From the NCBI GenBank assembly GCA_965230625.1, contig CBDDLL010000001.1, positions 5,084,001 through 5,148,000 on the forward strand: a stretch of DNA of 64,000 bases, in the 5' to 3' direction. This document shows, piece by piece, positions 18,591 through 27,520 of this stretch (its first letter is position 1; every line of letters starts with the position of its first letter). The notes under the pieces were generated by a model that made no database searches, had not been told where the DNA came from, and saw only the letters and a program-made list of their open reading frames with translations. Source of the stretch: Saccharicrinis sp965230625. Its GTDB lineage: Bacteria > Bacteroidota > Bacteroidia > Bacteroidales > Marinilabiliaceae. Both the position numbers and the translations under genes were made by a program.

Positions 18591-20111
18591 TTAATTTTCA
18601 ACAGGGGTAAAATCAAGAAACTTCAAGCGAATATTATTATCATCAGGACGAAGATGAACTCCTTCAATTGTAATCCTAATTATAACTGGTCCTGATTTTT
18701 TCACTTCAATGGTACCAATATCATTAATCCAACGTGCAGCAAACGGTTCTCCAACCATCTCACCATTTACCTTAACACTAAAGATTGAGTAATCGAAATA
18801 TCCACTTGTTTTTAATGTGGTTTGGTAATGAACTTGATAAGTTTGACCTGCAAATAAGTAAGGCCCTTCAAACTCAATAAATTCACCTACATCACTACTT
18901 CTATAATTCAGGTTTTTATCACTATTGAATTCAATGTAAGAACCAGATGTTTCAAATATAATTTCGGGCTCCAGCTCTAGTAATTCTGCATCAAATCGCT
19001 CAAATCCAGGTTGAATCACATAAAAATCAAGTACCTCATTCATCTCGTGAGCAACTCCATTATATCTTTTGACATTTGCATTACTGTAATTAATGCTCTG
19101 ATAAATGATTGTGGAATCAACTATTTCTTCATTTTCATATTGATATTCAATTCGATAATTTAATTTATAGGCTTCATCATCTACATTAAAGTTTATTGGA
19201 AAACCTGATAATGTTGTATATTTTCTATTATCTCTAATATCATTTAACGGTAAATACTTATCGCAAATATGATATCTCATGTACTGGTTTAAACCATTGT
19301 CAAGAGATTTCAAGTCCTCAGTATTTGAATAAATTAATTTTAAATCTTCTACTGAGTTAATACCTGCTTCTTTTAACTGCTCATTGGTTTCAATTAACAA
19401 GGTCAACCTATTTCTATTAGAAGAAGAGATATTTGCAATCGAATCAATTATACCTGTTTCAACCATAGCGTTATAGAACACAGAATAATTTTTATTGTCT
19501 GCTAACGCATCAGCCAATGATTTTTCTAATGGAATTAATCCTGTGGTTTTATGCACAATACCATTTAGTAAATGAACATCTACTTCTTCCAACAATATTC
19601 CATTAATAAAAAATGAATTACCTTCTTCTCCTCCTACTGAGGTCATTAAATCATCTCCTAAAAGATTTTTATATAATAATCGTCCTATAGGAAACATGGT
19701 ACTAGGAATTGAATCGTCTTCTACAATTAATTGCGACATCAACTCTGTTAAGTCATCGGTAGAAATCTGATCCAAACCAGAAATATTATTATCTGTATAG
19801 TATTTATTAAATGCTTCATTGTTTGGTGCAAAAAATGTATATGTTCCAGCCAATTGCAATAATGTTGAGAAACCTGTTCGTTCCAAAGCTTTTACACACT
19901 CACTTAAATCATCGTTTTTCTCCAAATAAGAACGAATTACCAGTTCATTTTCATCGTAAAACGGACGCCCTAAATTAGAATCCTCTTCGCATGAGCTAAA
20001 AATGCTCATTACTAAGGTTAGTATAACCACTGCAGCCACCAACCTGTTAATTTTATTATATTTTAATAGATATTTAATTTGCATAGAATTGGTTTTGAAC
20101 AAGGTTTTCAT
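18591..20111 (-). CDS. Fasciclin-domain lipoprotein in SusCD operon
   Basis: A 506-residue lipoprotein whose signal ends at SIFSSC. A FAS1 domain is evident: YLEKNDDLSECVKALERTGF, TYTFFAPNNEAFNKYY, then LLNGIVHKTTGLIPLE. A second follows (NYSVFYNAMVETGIIDSI, TLLIETNEQLKEAGI). The C-terminal 130 residues are beta-rich (GSYIEFNSDKNLNYRSS, GPYLFAGQTYQVHYQT) and could be a carbohydrate-binding module. The longest start (20111) overlaps the SusD stop by 38 nt. An internal ATG at 20084 also gives a good signal peptide and an 11-nt overlap, so the start is uncertain. In either case the gene is tightly packed after SusD and is part of the operon. The function is likely surface binding, by context only. 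Confidence 0.75.
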   Translation of the reverse strand: MKTLFKTNSMQIKYLLKYNKINRLVAAVVILTLVMSIFSSCEEDSNLGRPFYDENELVIRSYLEKNDDLSECVKALERTGFSTLLQLAGTYTFFAPNNEAFNKYYTDNNISGLDQISTDDLTELMSQLIVEDDSIPSTMFPIGRLLYKNLLGDDLMTSVGGEEGNSFFINGILLEEVDVHLLNGIVHKTTGLIPLEKSLADALADNKNYSVFYNAMVETGIIDSIANISSSNRNRLTLLIETNEQLKEAGINSVEDLKLIYSNTEDLKSLDNGLNQYMRYHICDKYLPLNDIRDNRKYTTLSGFPINFNVDDEAYKLNYRIEYQYENEEIVDSTIIYQSINYSNANVKRYNGVAHEMNEVLDFYVIQPGFERFDAELLELEPEIIFETSGSYIEFNSDKNLNYRSSDVGEFIEFEGPYLFAGQTYQVHYQTTLKTSGYFDYSIFSVKVNGEMVGEPFAARWINDIGTIEVKKSGPVIIRITIEGVHLRPDDNNIRLKFLDFTPVEN

Positions 20112-21570
20112 TTGCTTCTATTTCATTCTGATATATTGGGAACAACCAGAAATCTGGATTATTTAAACGAACTTCCATAATTGGTTTAAATGATATTGGA
20201 ACATTAATCATTATTCTATCAACAAGCATCGACTTATATCGATAATCTTCTCTGGAAGCAATTCGTTGTAAATCAAACCATCTCTTACCTTCTCCTGCTA
20301 ACTCACGAGCTCGCTCATCTAATAACGATTCGTAATATGAAGCTCTGTCTGTACCAAATGGATCTGTATTTCCAAATTCGTTATAAGGAAGTATTCCTGC
20401 TCTAACTCTAATTAAATCTAAATCTGCTACTGCATTTGTAAATTCATTTTTAAGTATATAAGCCTCTGCACGCATTAGGTATACATCTGCTAAACGATAA
20501 AATATCCAATTGGCATCATTTCCACGGTAATCACTTAAAAAAGTGGCTCCATCGTAAGTATATTTTCGTAATGAGCTAGCACTATAATTAATTGTAGCTC
20601 CAAATCCACGCATATCCAATCCTTCGTATAAATCCACTAAACTTATCGAAGGTGCAAAGGTGTGACTTGAATTCTTAAATCCATCGTTAGATGTAAAAAC
20701 ACCAATATTACTTGTTACATCTAGGTTAAATTGTAACTCAAAAATATTTTCATTAGAATTTCCCGGGTAAAAAGAATCAAACCATAATTCAGGGCCTAAT
20801 AAAGCATACAATCCCGAACCAATAATTAAATCACACTGTTCGATGCATGCATCAGCTTCGTCTAACCATAAATAAGCATTTGCTAACAGTGCTCTCATTG
20901 CATTAATTGTAGCTCTACCATGAAAATCTTCTTGTGCAGGGTAATCTTTTAGACCTAACGTTATTGCTTCATTTAAATCAATAACAATTTGTTGAAACAC
21001 CTCTTTTCTTGGAGTTTGATGTAAGAACCTGTCTTGAGAATCACTTTCATATCCAAATAATGGCATAGGAATATCTCCAAATGTGCATGTTAAATGATAA
21101 AAGCCCAGACTCCTTAAAAACAGTGCCTCAGATTTCCATTGCCGATATAAACTATCTGTAAATGAATAATCTAAAGATTTAACTTCGTCTATTTTATCCA
21201 ATACCAAATTTGCACTATTAATAGGATTGTATATTGAGCTCCATTGTACATATTTATTAGAAGTTTCCAGGTTTCCACGCATTATGTCATATATTGCTGT
21301 TTCACCCATAAAAGCAAATACAAATAAATCAGCCCTCGCTTCACCCCATAAAAAGAAACGTCTTTGCGCATCTTTAGATCTAAAACCATTATAAGCACTA
21401 CCTAGCACACCTACTAAATCTTCTTTTGTCTTCCAATAGTCGTCTTGCTTAATAACTTCACTTTCTTTAATATCTAAAAAAGAATCACAAGAACTAAGAA
21501 AAACCGTTGCCAATACTAAAATTACAAATTGGCTAAATCTTACTTTATATTTTATATTTCTTATCTTCAT
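20074..21570 (-). CDS. SusD/RagB-family nutrient-binding lipoprotein (pair 2)
   Basis: A 498-residue SusD-like protein with a lipoprotein signal (TVFLSSCDSFL). Typical family segments are WKTKEDLVGVLGSAYNGFRS near the N-terminus, SEALFLRSLGFYHLTCTFGDIP in the TPR region, and LLDERARELAGEGKRWFDLQR followed by NPDFWLFPIYQNEIEANENL at the C-terminus. It partners the SusC at 21593-24865, whose stop lies 22 bp before this start. The ELAGEGKRWFDLQR motif is the canonical form, whereas pair 1 has ELAYEGSRFQTLVR. That divergence suggests distinct ligands for the two complexes. Confidence 0.95.
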   Translation of the reverse strand: MKIRNIKYKVRFSQFVILVLATVFLSSCDSFLDIKESEVIKQDDYWKTKEDLVGVLGSAYNGFRSKDAQRRFFLWGEARADLFVFAFMGETAIYDIMRGNLETSNKYVQWSSIYNPINSANLVLDKIDEVKSLDYSFTDSLYRQWKSEALFLRSLGFYHLTCTFGDIPMPLFGYESDSQDRFLHQTPRKEVFQQIVIDLNEAITLGLKDYPAQEDFHGRATINAMRALLANAYLWLDEADACIEQCDLIIGSGLYALLGPELWFDSFYPGNSNENIFELQFNLDVTSNIGVFTSNDGFKNSSHTFAPSISLVDLYEGLDMRGFGATINYSASSLRKYTYDGATFLSDYRGNDANWIFYRLADVYLMRAEAYILKNEFTNAVADLDLIRVRAGILPYNEFGNTDPFGTDRASYYESLLDERARELAGEGKRWFDLQRIASREDYRYKSMLVDRIMINVPISFKPIMEVRLNNPDFWLFPIYQNEIEANENLVQNQFYAN

Positions 21571-21592
21571 TTGATTACGTTTTTATGCCCTT

Positions 21593-24500
21593 TTAAAATC
21601 CAATGTTAACACCAAATGAAAAGTTCTTTGGTGGAGGAGTTGTTGCTTTATCCTTACCTACATCGCTCCATCCTCCGTTATTACTTCCTACATTAGGATT
21701 CATACCGGAATAATCTGTTATTGTTAAAAGGTTTTTAACTGATCCATGAATATTTACTGATTTAAATCCTAAACAATATTTTTTAGGTACATTGTAGTTT
21801 ATAGAAACATTATTTAACCTCACAAAATCAGCTTTTTCAACAAAGCGATCTGAACCTAAATAGTTTCTACCACCACTACCACTGTATGCTCTTGGAATAT
21901 CGGTAACATCTCCTGGTATACGCCATCTTCTGCGAACAGAAGTAGCCATATTCCCTTTACCATTCATACTTTCCAGATTAATTCTTCTTTGGTTGATAAC
22001 GTCTTTTCCAAAATTATAAGTCCATCCGGTGCTTATTTTTAAACTTTTATATGAAATACTAAAACCAAAACCACCGAAAACCAATGGTCGCGCTTTACCT
22101 AAGTACACCACATCTTTCTCATTTATAACACCATCAGCATTTAAGTCGGCATAACGAGCATCTCCTGCCTGAAAAATATATCCATTTTCATCACCAAATC
22201 TCATACGCTTAGGATCAACATCATTACCATAAATTAAGTTACCATTATCATCTCGCAAATAAGTTTCATCCACTGTAGAATATACTCCTAAGCTTTTATA
22301 ACCATATATACCCCCTGTTGGCTGACCAACAACAAGTTGACGAAAATAATCACCATTATTCCTCATATTTCCTGCAGTTCTTGTATATCCTTCTGGCAGT
22401 TGTGTTAAACGGTTTCTGTTTCGTGAAACATTAAAACGTACACTAGCTTTCCAAACTTTATTACGAATTAATTGGTAACGGGTAGAAAGTTCAATTCCCT
22501 CGTTAATAACACCTCCAAAATTAACACGAGCCAATTTAGTATAGCCTGTTGATCCTGGATTTCGTTGATCCTTAGTAATTTTATCTGTAGTTTTCTTTCT
22601 ATAGTAATCTGCTTCAATATTCCACCTGCTACCAATTCCTAGTTCCAAACCAATATCATGTTGGTATGTATTTTCGTAAGTAAGATCATCCAACTGAAGC
22701 TTTTCCTGCTTAGTTGAATTAATAGAATTATAGTCAACATCTTGAGCAAATGTACCATAATAAGCGTTATCATCCGGAAAATTACTATTGTGTGCAAATG
22801 AATATCTTAACTTACCATTTTTAAGCCACTTAACATTCTTCAACCAATTTTCTTTATAAAAGTTCCAACCTGCTCCATAACCATATAAAAATTTCCAACG
22901 CGAATCTTCACTCATCTTTGAATTTCCGTTGTATCTCAAACTCAAACGTACATTATATTTTCCATCTACAATATTATAATGTTGCGTATAAGTAAAGTTC
23001 ATTTTTCGGTTTTCTGAAGAACCACTACTAAATCCGGTTATATTATTATCTGAAAAATACTGCTGTGTTTGCGTAGAAGCACCATTGCGAGCATTTCCTT
23101 TACTTGATACACTATTATTAGACTCAATATTATAAAAGAATGCAGAACGTACAGTGTGTTTACTATTTTCGTCACCACCAAACCATCTACCTATTCTTCC
23201 CATATTAAAAGACTTGGTAAAACCAAGAGTAGATCTATGCTGAATATTAACCTTTTGACCTGTACCATATCTTGATCTGTTTGATAAATCGTCACTAAAA
23301 TCAGTTCCAAAAGCTTCTTGTGATGCAAAAGCTTTAGATTCGGAACTATTAAAAGTATACACAACAAAAGTGGTTAAATCAAAATTACCAAATTTAGTTT
23401 TAAGGTTTAACGAAGTTCGTAATGCATCCGTTGTATTTTTACTATACGATTCATTTGCCATGGCAACTGGATTATAGTAATTATATTGATCAGTTCCCTG
23501 ATAATTATCCGAACCTATTGGTGTAAAATAATCATCTGTTAGATTTCCGTCCTCATCAAATTTATAAACAGACATGTTAGATGGTTTTGAATAGGCTCTT
23601 GATCTAATACTTGGATCTTTTTTATTCTCCTTATATTCTCCCATTCTATTACCATTGGTATAAGAAAAATCGTAAGAAATTCTTGTTTTTTTAGATAAAT
23701 CATAATCTAATGAAATCTTCGTACTTATCCTCTCATAAGATGTTCCTATTGTAGTCCCTTCCTGATTAAGATATCCGGTTGATATTCGGTAACGAGCCAT
23801 ATCACCACCTCCAGAAACAGCTACATTATGGTTATGTGACATTACTGTTCTTGTTACCTCATCTAACCAATCTGTATCCTGACTATATTCACGATAAAAT
23901 ATATAATTAGGATCATAAGCTAATTGAATAGGAATACTCAATGATAATCCATCATTATCATTAAAAGACTTCTCAATTTGATAATTTACATATTCCGGTC
24001 CGCTTAAAACTGGAATTGGATCTGGTTCCCAATTTACAGTTGAACTGTATCGATAAGATACTCTTGGTGCACCAACTTCTCCTCTTCGTGTTGTAATAAG
24101 TAGAACTCCATTTGCTCCATCCTCGCCGTACATTGAAGCCGAAAGTGCATCTTTTAATACTTCTATTGATAAAATATCTTCAACCGGAATATCTAAAAGC
24201 GTTGCATAATTCTCTGAATCACCATCAGAGAAATCAAAATCATCTAAACCAGGTGGTTGATAAGGAACTCCATCTACCACAATTAAAGGAGGAGTGCTGG
24301 TTCCATCAAAAGAAGTATTACCACGCACCTCTATTTGAAGTCCTTCTCCTGGATTTCCAGATGGGTAAGAAATATCAACACCAGACATACGACCATCAAT
24401 AATTTCTCCAACAGAAGTTACTCCCATAGGTTCAATGTCGTCCAGTTCTACCTTAACTGATGCAGAAGTTTGTTCTGCTTTTGAAATGTTAAGAATTCCA

Positions 24501-24865
24501 TCACTATGTCTGCCAATTTTATTAGCTATAATATCAACTTCTCCAACAGTATTAATAGATTCTTCCATTTGTACATTTATCACCGATCTACCATCAATTT
24601 CAACAATTAATGATTCGTACCCCACAAATGAAAACTTTAATCTATTATTAGGATTATCGATTTTTACATAATAATTACCGTCTAAATCGGCTATTACCCC
24701 ACCAACAATCCTGTCATTTTCGTTTAACTCTACCACATTCACTAGAGGCATTGGATTTCCTGTACCCTTTTCTTTTACTACTCCTCTTACTACCTCATTG
24801 GGAGCTTGCGAAAAAGCTAACATGGGTATAAAAAGAAACAGCATATATATTAAACTTTTCTTCAT
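21593..24865 (-). CDS. SusC/RagA-family TonB-dependent outer-membrane transporter (pair 2)
   Basis: I start the gene at ATG 24865. This gives the clean signal peptide MKKSLIYMLFLFIPMLAFSQ and leaves 22 bp after the upstream stop; an in-frame ATG at 24934 would overlap that gene by 47 bp and add a non-signal extension. The product is 1090 residues. An N-terminal carboxypeptidase-like domain (VVRGVVKEKGTGNPMPLVNV) precedes the plug (IIDGRMSGVDISYPSG, IEVRGNTSFDG, LIVVDGVPY, IEVLKDALSASMYGEDGANGV) and the barrel, which ends in FSFGVNIGF. It is the outer-membrane importer paired with the SusD at 20074. The asymmetric layout, with fasciclin lipoproteins on both sides, is unusual. Confidence 0.95.
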   Translation of the reverse strand: MKKSLIYMLFLFIPMLAFSQAPNEVVRGVVKEKGTGNPMPLVNVVELNENDRIVGGVIADLDGNYYVKIDNPNNRLKFSFVGYESLIVEIDGRSVINVQMEESINTVGEVDIIANKIGRHSDGILNISKAEQTSASVKVELDDIEPMGVTSVGEIIDGRMSGVDISYPSGNPGEGLQIEVRGNTSFDGTSTPPLIVVDGVPYQPPGLDDFDFSDGDSENYATLLDIPVEDILSIEVLKDALSASMYGEDGANGVLLITTRRGEVGAPRVSYRYSSTVNWEPDPIPVLSGPEYVNYQIEKSFNDNDGLSLSIPIQLAYDPNYIFYREYSQDTDWLDEVTRTVMSHNHNVAVSGGGDMARYRISTGYLNQEGTTIGTSYERISTKISLDYDLSKKTRISYDFSYTNGNRMGEYKENKKDPSIRSRAYSKPSNMSVYKFDEDGNLTDDYFTPIGSDNYQGTDQYNYYNPVAMANESYSKNTTDALRTSLNLKTKFGNFDLTTFVVYTFNSSESKAFASQEAFGTDFSDDLSNRSRYGTGQKVNIQHRSTLGFTKSFNMGRIGRWFGGDENSKHTVRSAFFYNIESNNSVSSKGNARNGASTQTQQYFSDNNITGFSSGSSENRKMNFTYTQHYNIVDGKYNVRLSLRYNGNSKMSEDSRWKFLYGYGAGWNFYKENWLKNVKWLKNGKLRYSFAHNSNFPDDNAYYGTFAQDVDYNSINSTKQEKLQLDDLTYENTYQHDIGLELGIGSRWNIEADYYRKKTTDKITKDQRNPGSTGYTKLARVNFGGVINEGIELSTRYQLIRNKVWKASVRFNVSRNRNRLTQLPEGYTRTAGNMRNNGDYFRQLVVGQPTGGIYGYKSLGVYSTVDETYLRDDNGNLIYGNDVDPKRMRFGDENGYIFQAGDARYADLNADGVINEKDVVYLGKARPLVFGGFGFSISYKSLKISTGWTYNFGKDVINQRRINLESMNGKGNMATSVRRRWRIPGDVTDIPRAYSGSGGRNYLGSDRFVEKADFVRLNNVSINYNVPKKYCLGFKSVNIHGSVKNLLTITDYSGMNPNVGSNNGGWSDVGKDKATTPPPKNFSFGVNIGF

Positions 24866-24887
24866 TCGATTTTTTTTTCTTAGACTA

Positions 24888-27074
24888 TTAAAGGTTAAGG
24901 TTAAATAAAACTGATACTTGATGAACAACACCATTTCGAGTTAACCTATCGCTATACTTTTGTGTAGTTGATGTTTTATTCATTTCGTCAGTAAATGTTA
25001 TTTTACCATCAGCTACAGAAACTGTTATATTGTATTTTTTTGAATTTTCTCCTGTAGGAAGAGTTTGAAACAAGCCTATATTTTGTCCATCTGAAAAGAC
25101 TGGTTCGCTAATAAAGAAAGTACCTAACCATGCTGCCAAGTCATCAATTTCCATAGTATCCAAATGATCTCTAACCTCCGAAGTAAATAGCTCATTTGCT
25201 GGTGCAAGGCAAGTAGAATATTGTCCTAATGGAAATTGTATCCTATTATTAGATAATAATTCAGCTTGTAATAAGTAATGCACAAACCAATCATATGCTT
25301 CATCATCAGCTAGTAAATTACCCATGTTTTGCGAAGGAATTTTTAGTAGATTATCAACCTTATAGATTAATCCATTATCGACCCTCTCAGGTTCCTCATC
25401 AAATAAAACAGGAGCAATTATTTCAGGCGTAGATATTTCAACTCCATTACAATACACTGTGTCTTTTCCAATTCCAATATATGTTGATCCTAAAGTTTCA
25501 AAGAATCGAACATTTTGAATATTTTTTAAGTCCTGTTCTCCCTTTAAAACATGATGAGAGGCTAGTTGACGCAGATTTCCTGTACTAACTACATTATCAG
25601 CAATAACATGAATTAATTCTCCCTCTTCATTTATAGTCATACCATCAGGTATTGTATCATTTATACCAGAATCGTCTTGAACTATTTCATGATAATTCAA
25701 AAATGCTTCATTATTCGGTAGTAAGAAAGTATACGAGGCAACATCAGGTTCGGTAACAATAGCATCCATAAAACGTGTTCTTTCAAACATTATTCGAGTT
25801 GCCCTATAACTACTATCTACAAACATTGGTTTAGCTATTGTAAGATATTGCTTGGGAACAATAAATTTTGAGGTTCCATAAAACGGTCCATTACTGGCCA
25901 TAATTTTTTCCTCAATATCTTCTAGCTTATATTCTTTGTTAAATCCAAAAGCATCTTTTACTTCACCACTTAATATTTGCGATGGCCAATAATTTTCTTC
26001 TTCAAAAACAATATTATTTACCACATCATCCATTAAATAATCTGGTATATCTTCTGGTAAGTTTGTATAGTAAGTTGCATAATAGCTATTAAAGAATCCC
26101 ATTAAAGCATCATTAGTTGGAGCAACAACTGTTGTCACCTTTGTTTGTGTTTCTCTAAGTTCATAATCACTAGTTGCTCTATCTCCTATTTTTCCTACAA
26201 ACTCATAATCTAAAGATCCCCAGTCCATCAATCCCAACTCTTCAACAATTCCACTTTCATCTAATCCATAACTAACCAAATTAGTATAATAGTCAGATTG
26301 TAAATACTCAGCACTTTTTCGGTAATGATCTCTAAAAATGGAATACTTATCTGTAGAGTACAATATCTGGCGATGATTCATGTGAGGTTCTATAGGCTTA
26401 TTTAATATATGAACCCAACCATTTATTGATCTAATATTTGTTTCGGCAACTGTAGTACCATTTACAAAAATATCTTCTGCTCCAAAAGTTCCATTGAAAT
26501 CAGGATAAAATGACAATAAATCTTCCTTCTTATGTCCGCTTGCCAGAAAATAATCCTCACTGTAGAAAGTAAGCATTTTATATTCTGAGTAAACATTGTG
26601 TTCTTCCTCAATGTCTTCTCCATTTTCTATTTCGTATAGAAATTTTTCCTGTCTAACAGGTAAATTAAACCTACTAACTCTTCTGTTTTGAAGAGGATCG
26701 TTAGTTTCTGCTCCATGAGATAAAGTTTGACTTGTATAAGAAAAATCAAGTAGGTGCTTTTCTACTATTTCGTTTGCCACCTCCTTGCTTAACGAAGCCA
26801 CATCTGAATAACCTAGATCCTGCAAATACTTTTGCGTAGTTTCGTTATTTAAAGCCAAAATCGTATACAGGCCAGTTTCGCTTAATGTTTGTTTATAGAT
26901 ACTCTTCTCAATAATACCCATAAACATGCTTAAGTCCTCCCTATCTTCCAGCACATCTAAAACAGTAGCTGTAGATGCATTACCCAAATCGGTATAATGT
27001 TCCATTGGATCATTACACCCGACATACAATGTGAGTAAGAGTGATAAAAAAAGCAAGTAAAATCTGTTCTTCAT
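24888..27074 (-). CDS. Multi-fasciclin-domain lipoprotein, first gene of the SusCD operon
   Basis: A 728-residue lipoprotein (LTLYVGCNDP, Cys20). FAS1-type units can be seen at about 40-235 (LSMFMGIIEKSIYKQTLSET, YTILALNNETTQKYL, IRSINGWVHILNKPIEP), 250-430 (ending FIVPKQYLTIAKPM), 430-580 (YTFLLPNNEAFLNYHEI, NGLIYKVDNLL) and 580-725 (STCLAPANELFTSEV, LTRNGVVHQVSVLFN), so four units are likely. No catalytic residues are evident. It heads the operon, 22 bp before SusC, and is divergent from the HTCS at 27521. Multi-FAS1 lipoproteins beside SusCD pairs occur in Bacteroidota but have no settled function as far as I know. Surface adhesion or glycan capture is inference. Confidence 0.8.
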   Translation of the reverse strand: MKNRFYLLFLSLLLTLYVGCNDPMEHYTDLGNASTATVLDVLEDREDLSMFMGIIEKSIYKQTLSETGLYTILALNNETTQKYLQDLGYSDVASLSKEVANEIVEKHLLDFSYTSQTLSHGAETNDPLQNRRVSRFNLPVRQEKFLYEIENGEDIEEEHNVYSEYKMLTFYSEDYFLASGHKKEDLLSFYPDFNGTFGAEDIFVNGTTVAETNIRSINGWVHILNKPIEPHMNHRQILYSTDKYSIFRDHYRKSAEYLQSDYYTNLVSYGLDESGIVEELGLMDWGSLDYEFVGKIGDRATSDYELRETQTKVTTVVAPTNDALMGFFNSYYATYYTNLPEDIPDYLMDDVVNNIVFEEENYWPSQILSGEVKDAFGFNKEYKLEDIEEKIMASNGPFYGTSKFIVPKQYLTIAKPMFVDSSYRATRIMFERTRFMDAIVTEPDVASYTFLLPNNEAFLNYHEIVQDDSGINDTIPDGMTINEEGELIHVIADNVVSTGNLRQLASHHVLKGEQDLKNIQNVRFFETLGSTYIGIGKDTVYCNGVEISTPEIIAPVLFDEEPERVDNGLIYKVDNLLKIPSQNMGNLLADDEAYDWFVHYLLQAELLSNNRIQFPLGQYSTCLAPANELFTSEVRDHLDTMEIDDLAAWLGTFFISEPVFSDGQNIGLFQTLPTGENSKKYNITVSVADGKITFTDEMNKTSTTQKYSDRLTRNGVVHQVSVLFNLNL

Positions 27075-27520
27075 AATAAATTCCCGGTTTTAATAATTTG
27101 CGATTCCCAAAATTGTTAAGCTTTGTTAACAGTTGTCAAAAATATTATATCCCAACTAAACCACTTCTGAATTTATTATCATTTACTTTTTATAGCGATA
27201 ATGCTATTTTACCTATACATTCAAACTATTGCCTTATTTGTTCAAAAAAAAATAACCACATTTTTTAACAGATATTTTCACAAAAATACAACTACACATA
27301 ATTCATCTTATAGAATTACAAAAACAAAACATCAGCACCCCCTTTTCACTTCTTACACTGCTACTTAAGACCATTAAACATCCTTCTTATCAATATTAAT
27401 CATGCTTACTATTGTATTTTTTATTATATTTTTTGAACGATTAACAAGATAAACAGAAAGCAATCTGACAATTTTTGATGTGCACAATATTTATTTTTAA
27501 CAATATTTTACATAAGCGGT
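27075..27520. other. Divergent control region between SusCD operon and HTCS
   Basis: 446 non-coding bases, strongly AT-rich, between divergent starts at 27074 and 27521. They must hold both promoters. The direct-repeat operator candidate at 27209-27244 lies inside. A weaker, opposite-facing TTAATCGTTCA occurs at 27434-27444 (9 of 11 bases match TTATTTGTTCA). No ORF or strong hairpin was seen. Confidence 0.6.
27209..27244 (+). promoter_or_regulatory. Candidate HTCS operator, direct-repeat half-sites
   Basis: TTGCCTTATTTGTTCA at 27229-27244 is preceded 21 bp upstream by TTACCTATACATTCA (27209-27223). The first string differs at two positions from the exact 16-mer found at 33231-33246 and 40533-40548. 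A two-turn direct-repeat spacing is what AraC-type dimers usually recognise. It is in the HTCS/SusCD divergent region and reads toward the HTCS. Confidence 0.5.

Noticed and set aside
24866..24934. Longer start for the second SusC (ATG at 24934)
   Set aside because: It overlaps the upstream fasciclin gene by 47 bp and puts non-signal sequence before a perfect signal peptide that begins at 24865.
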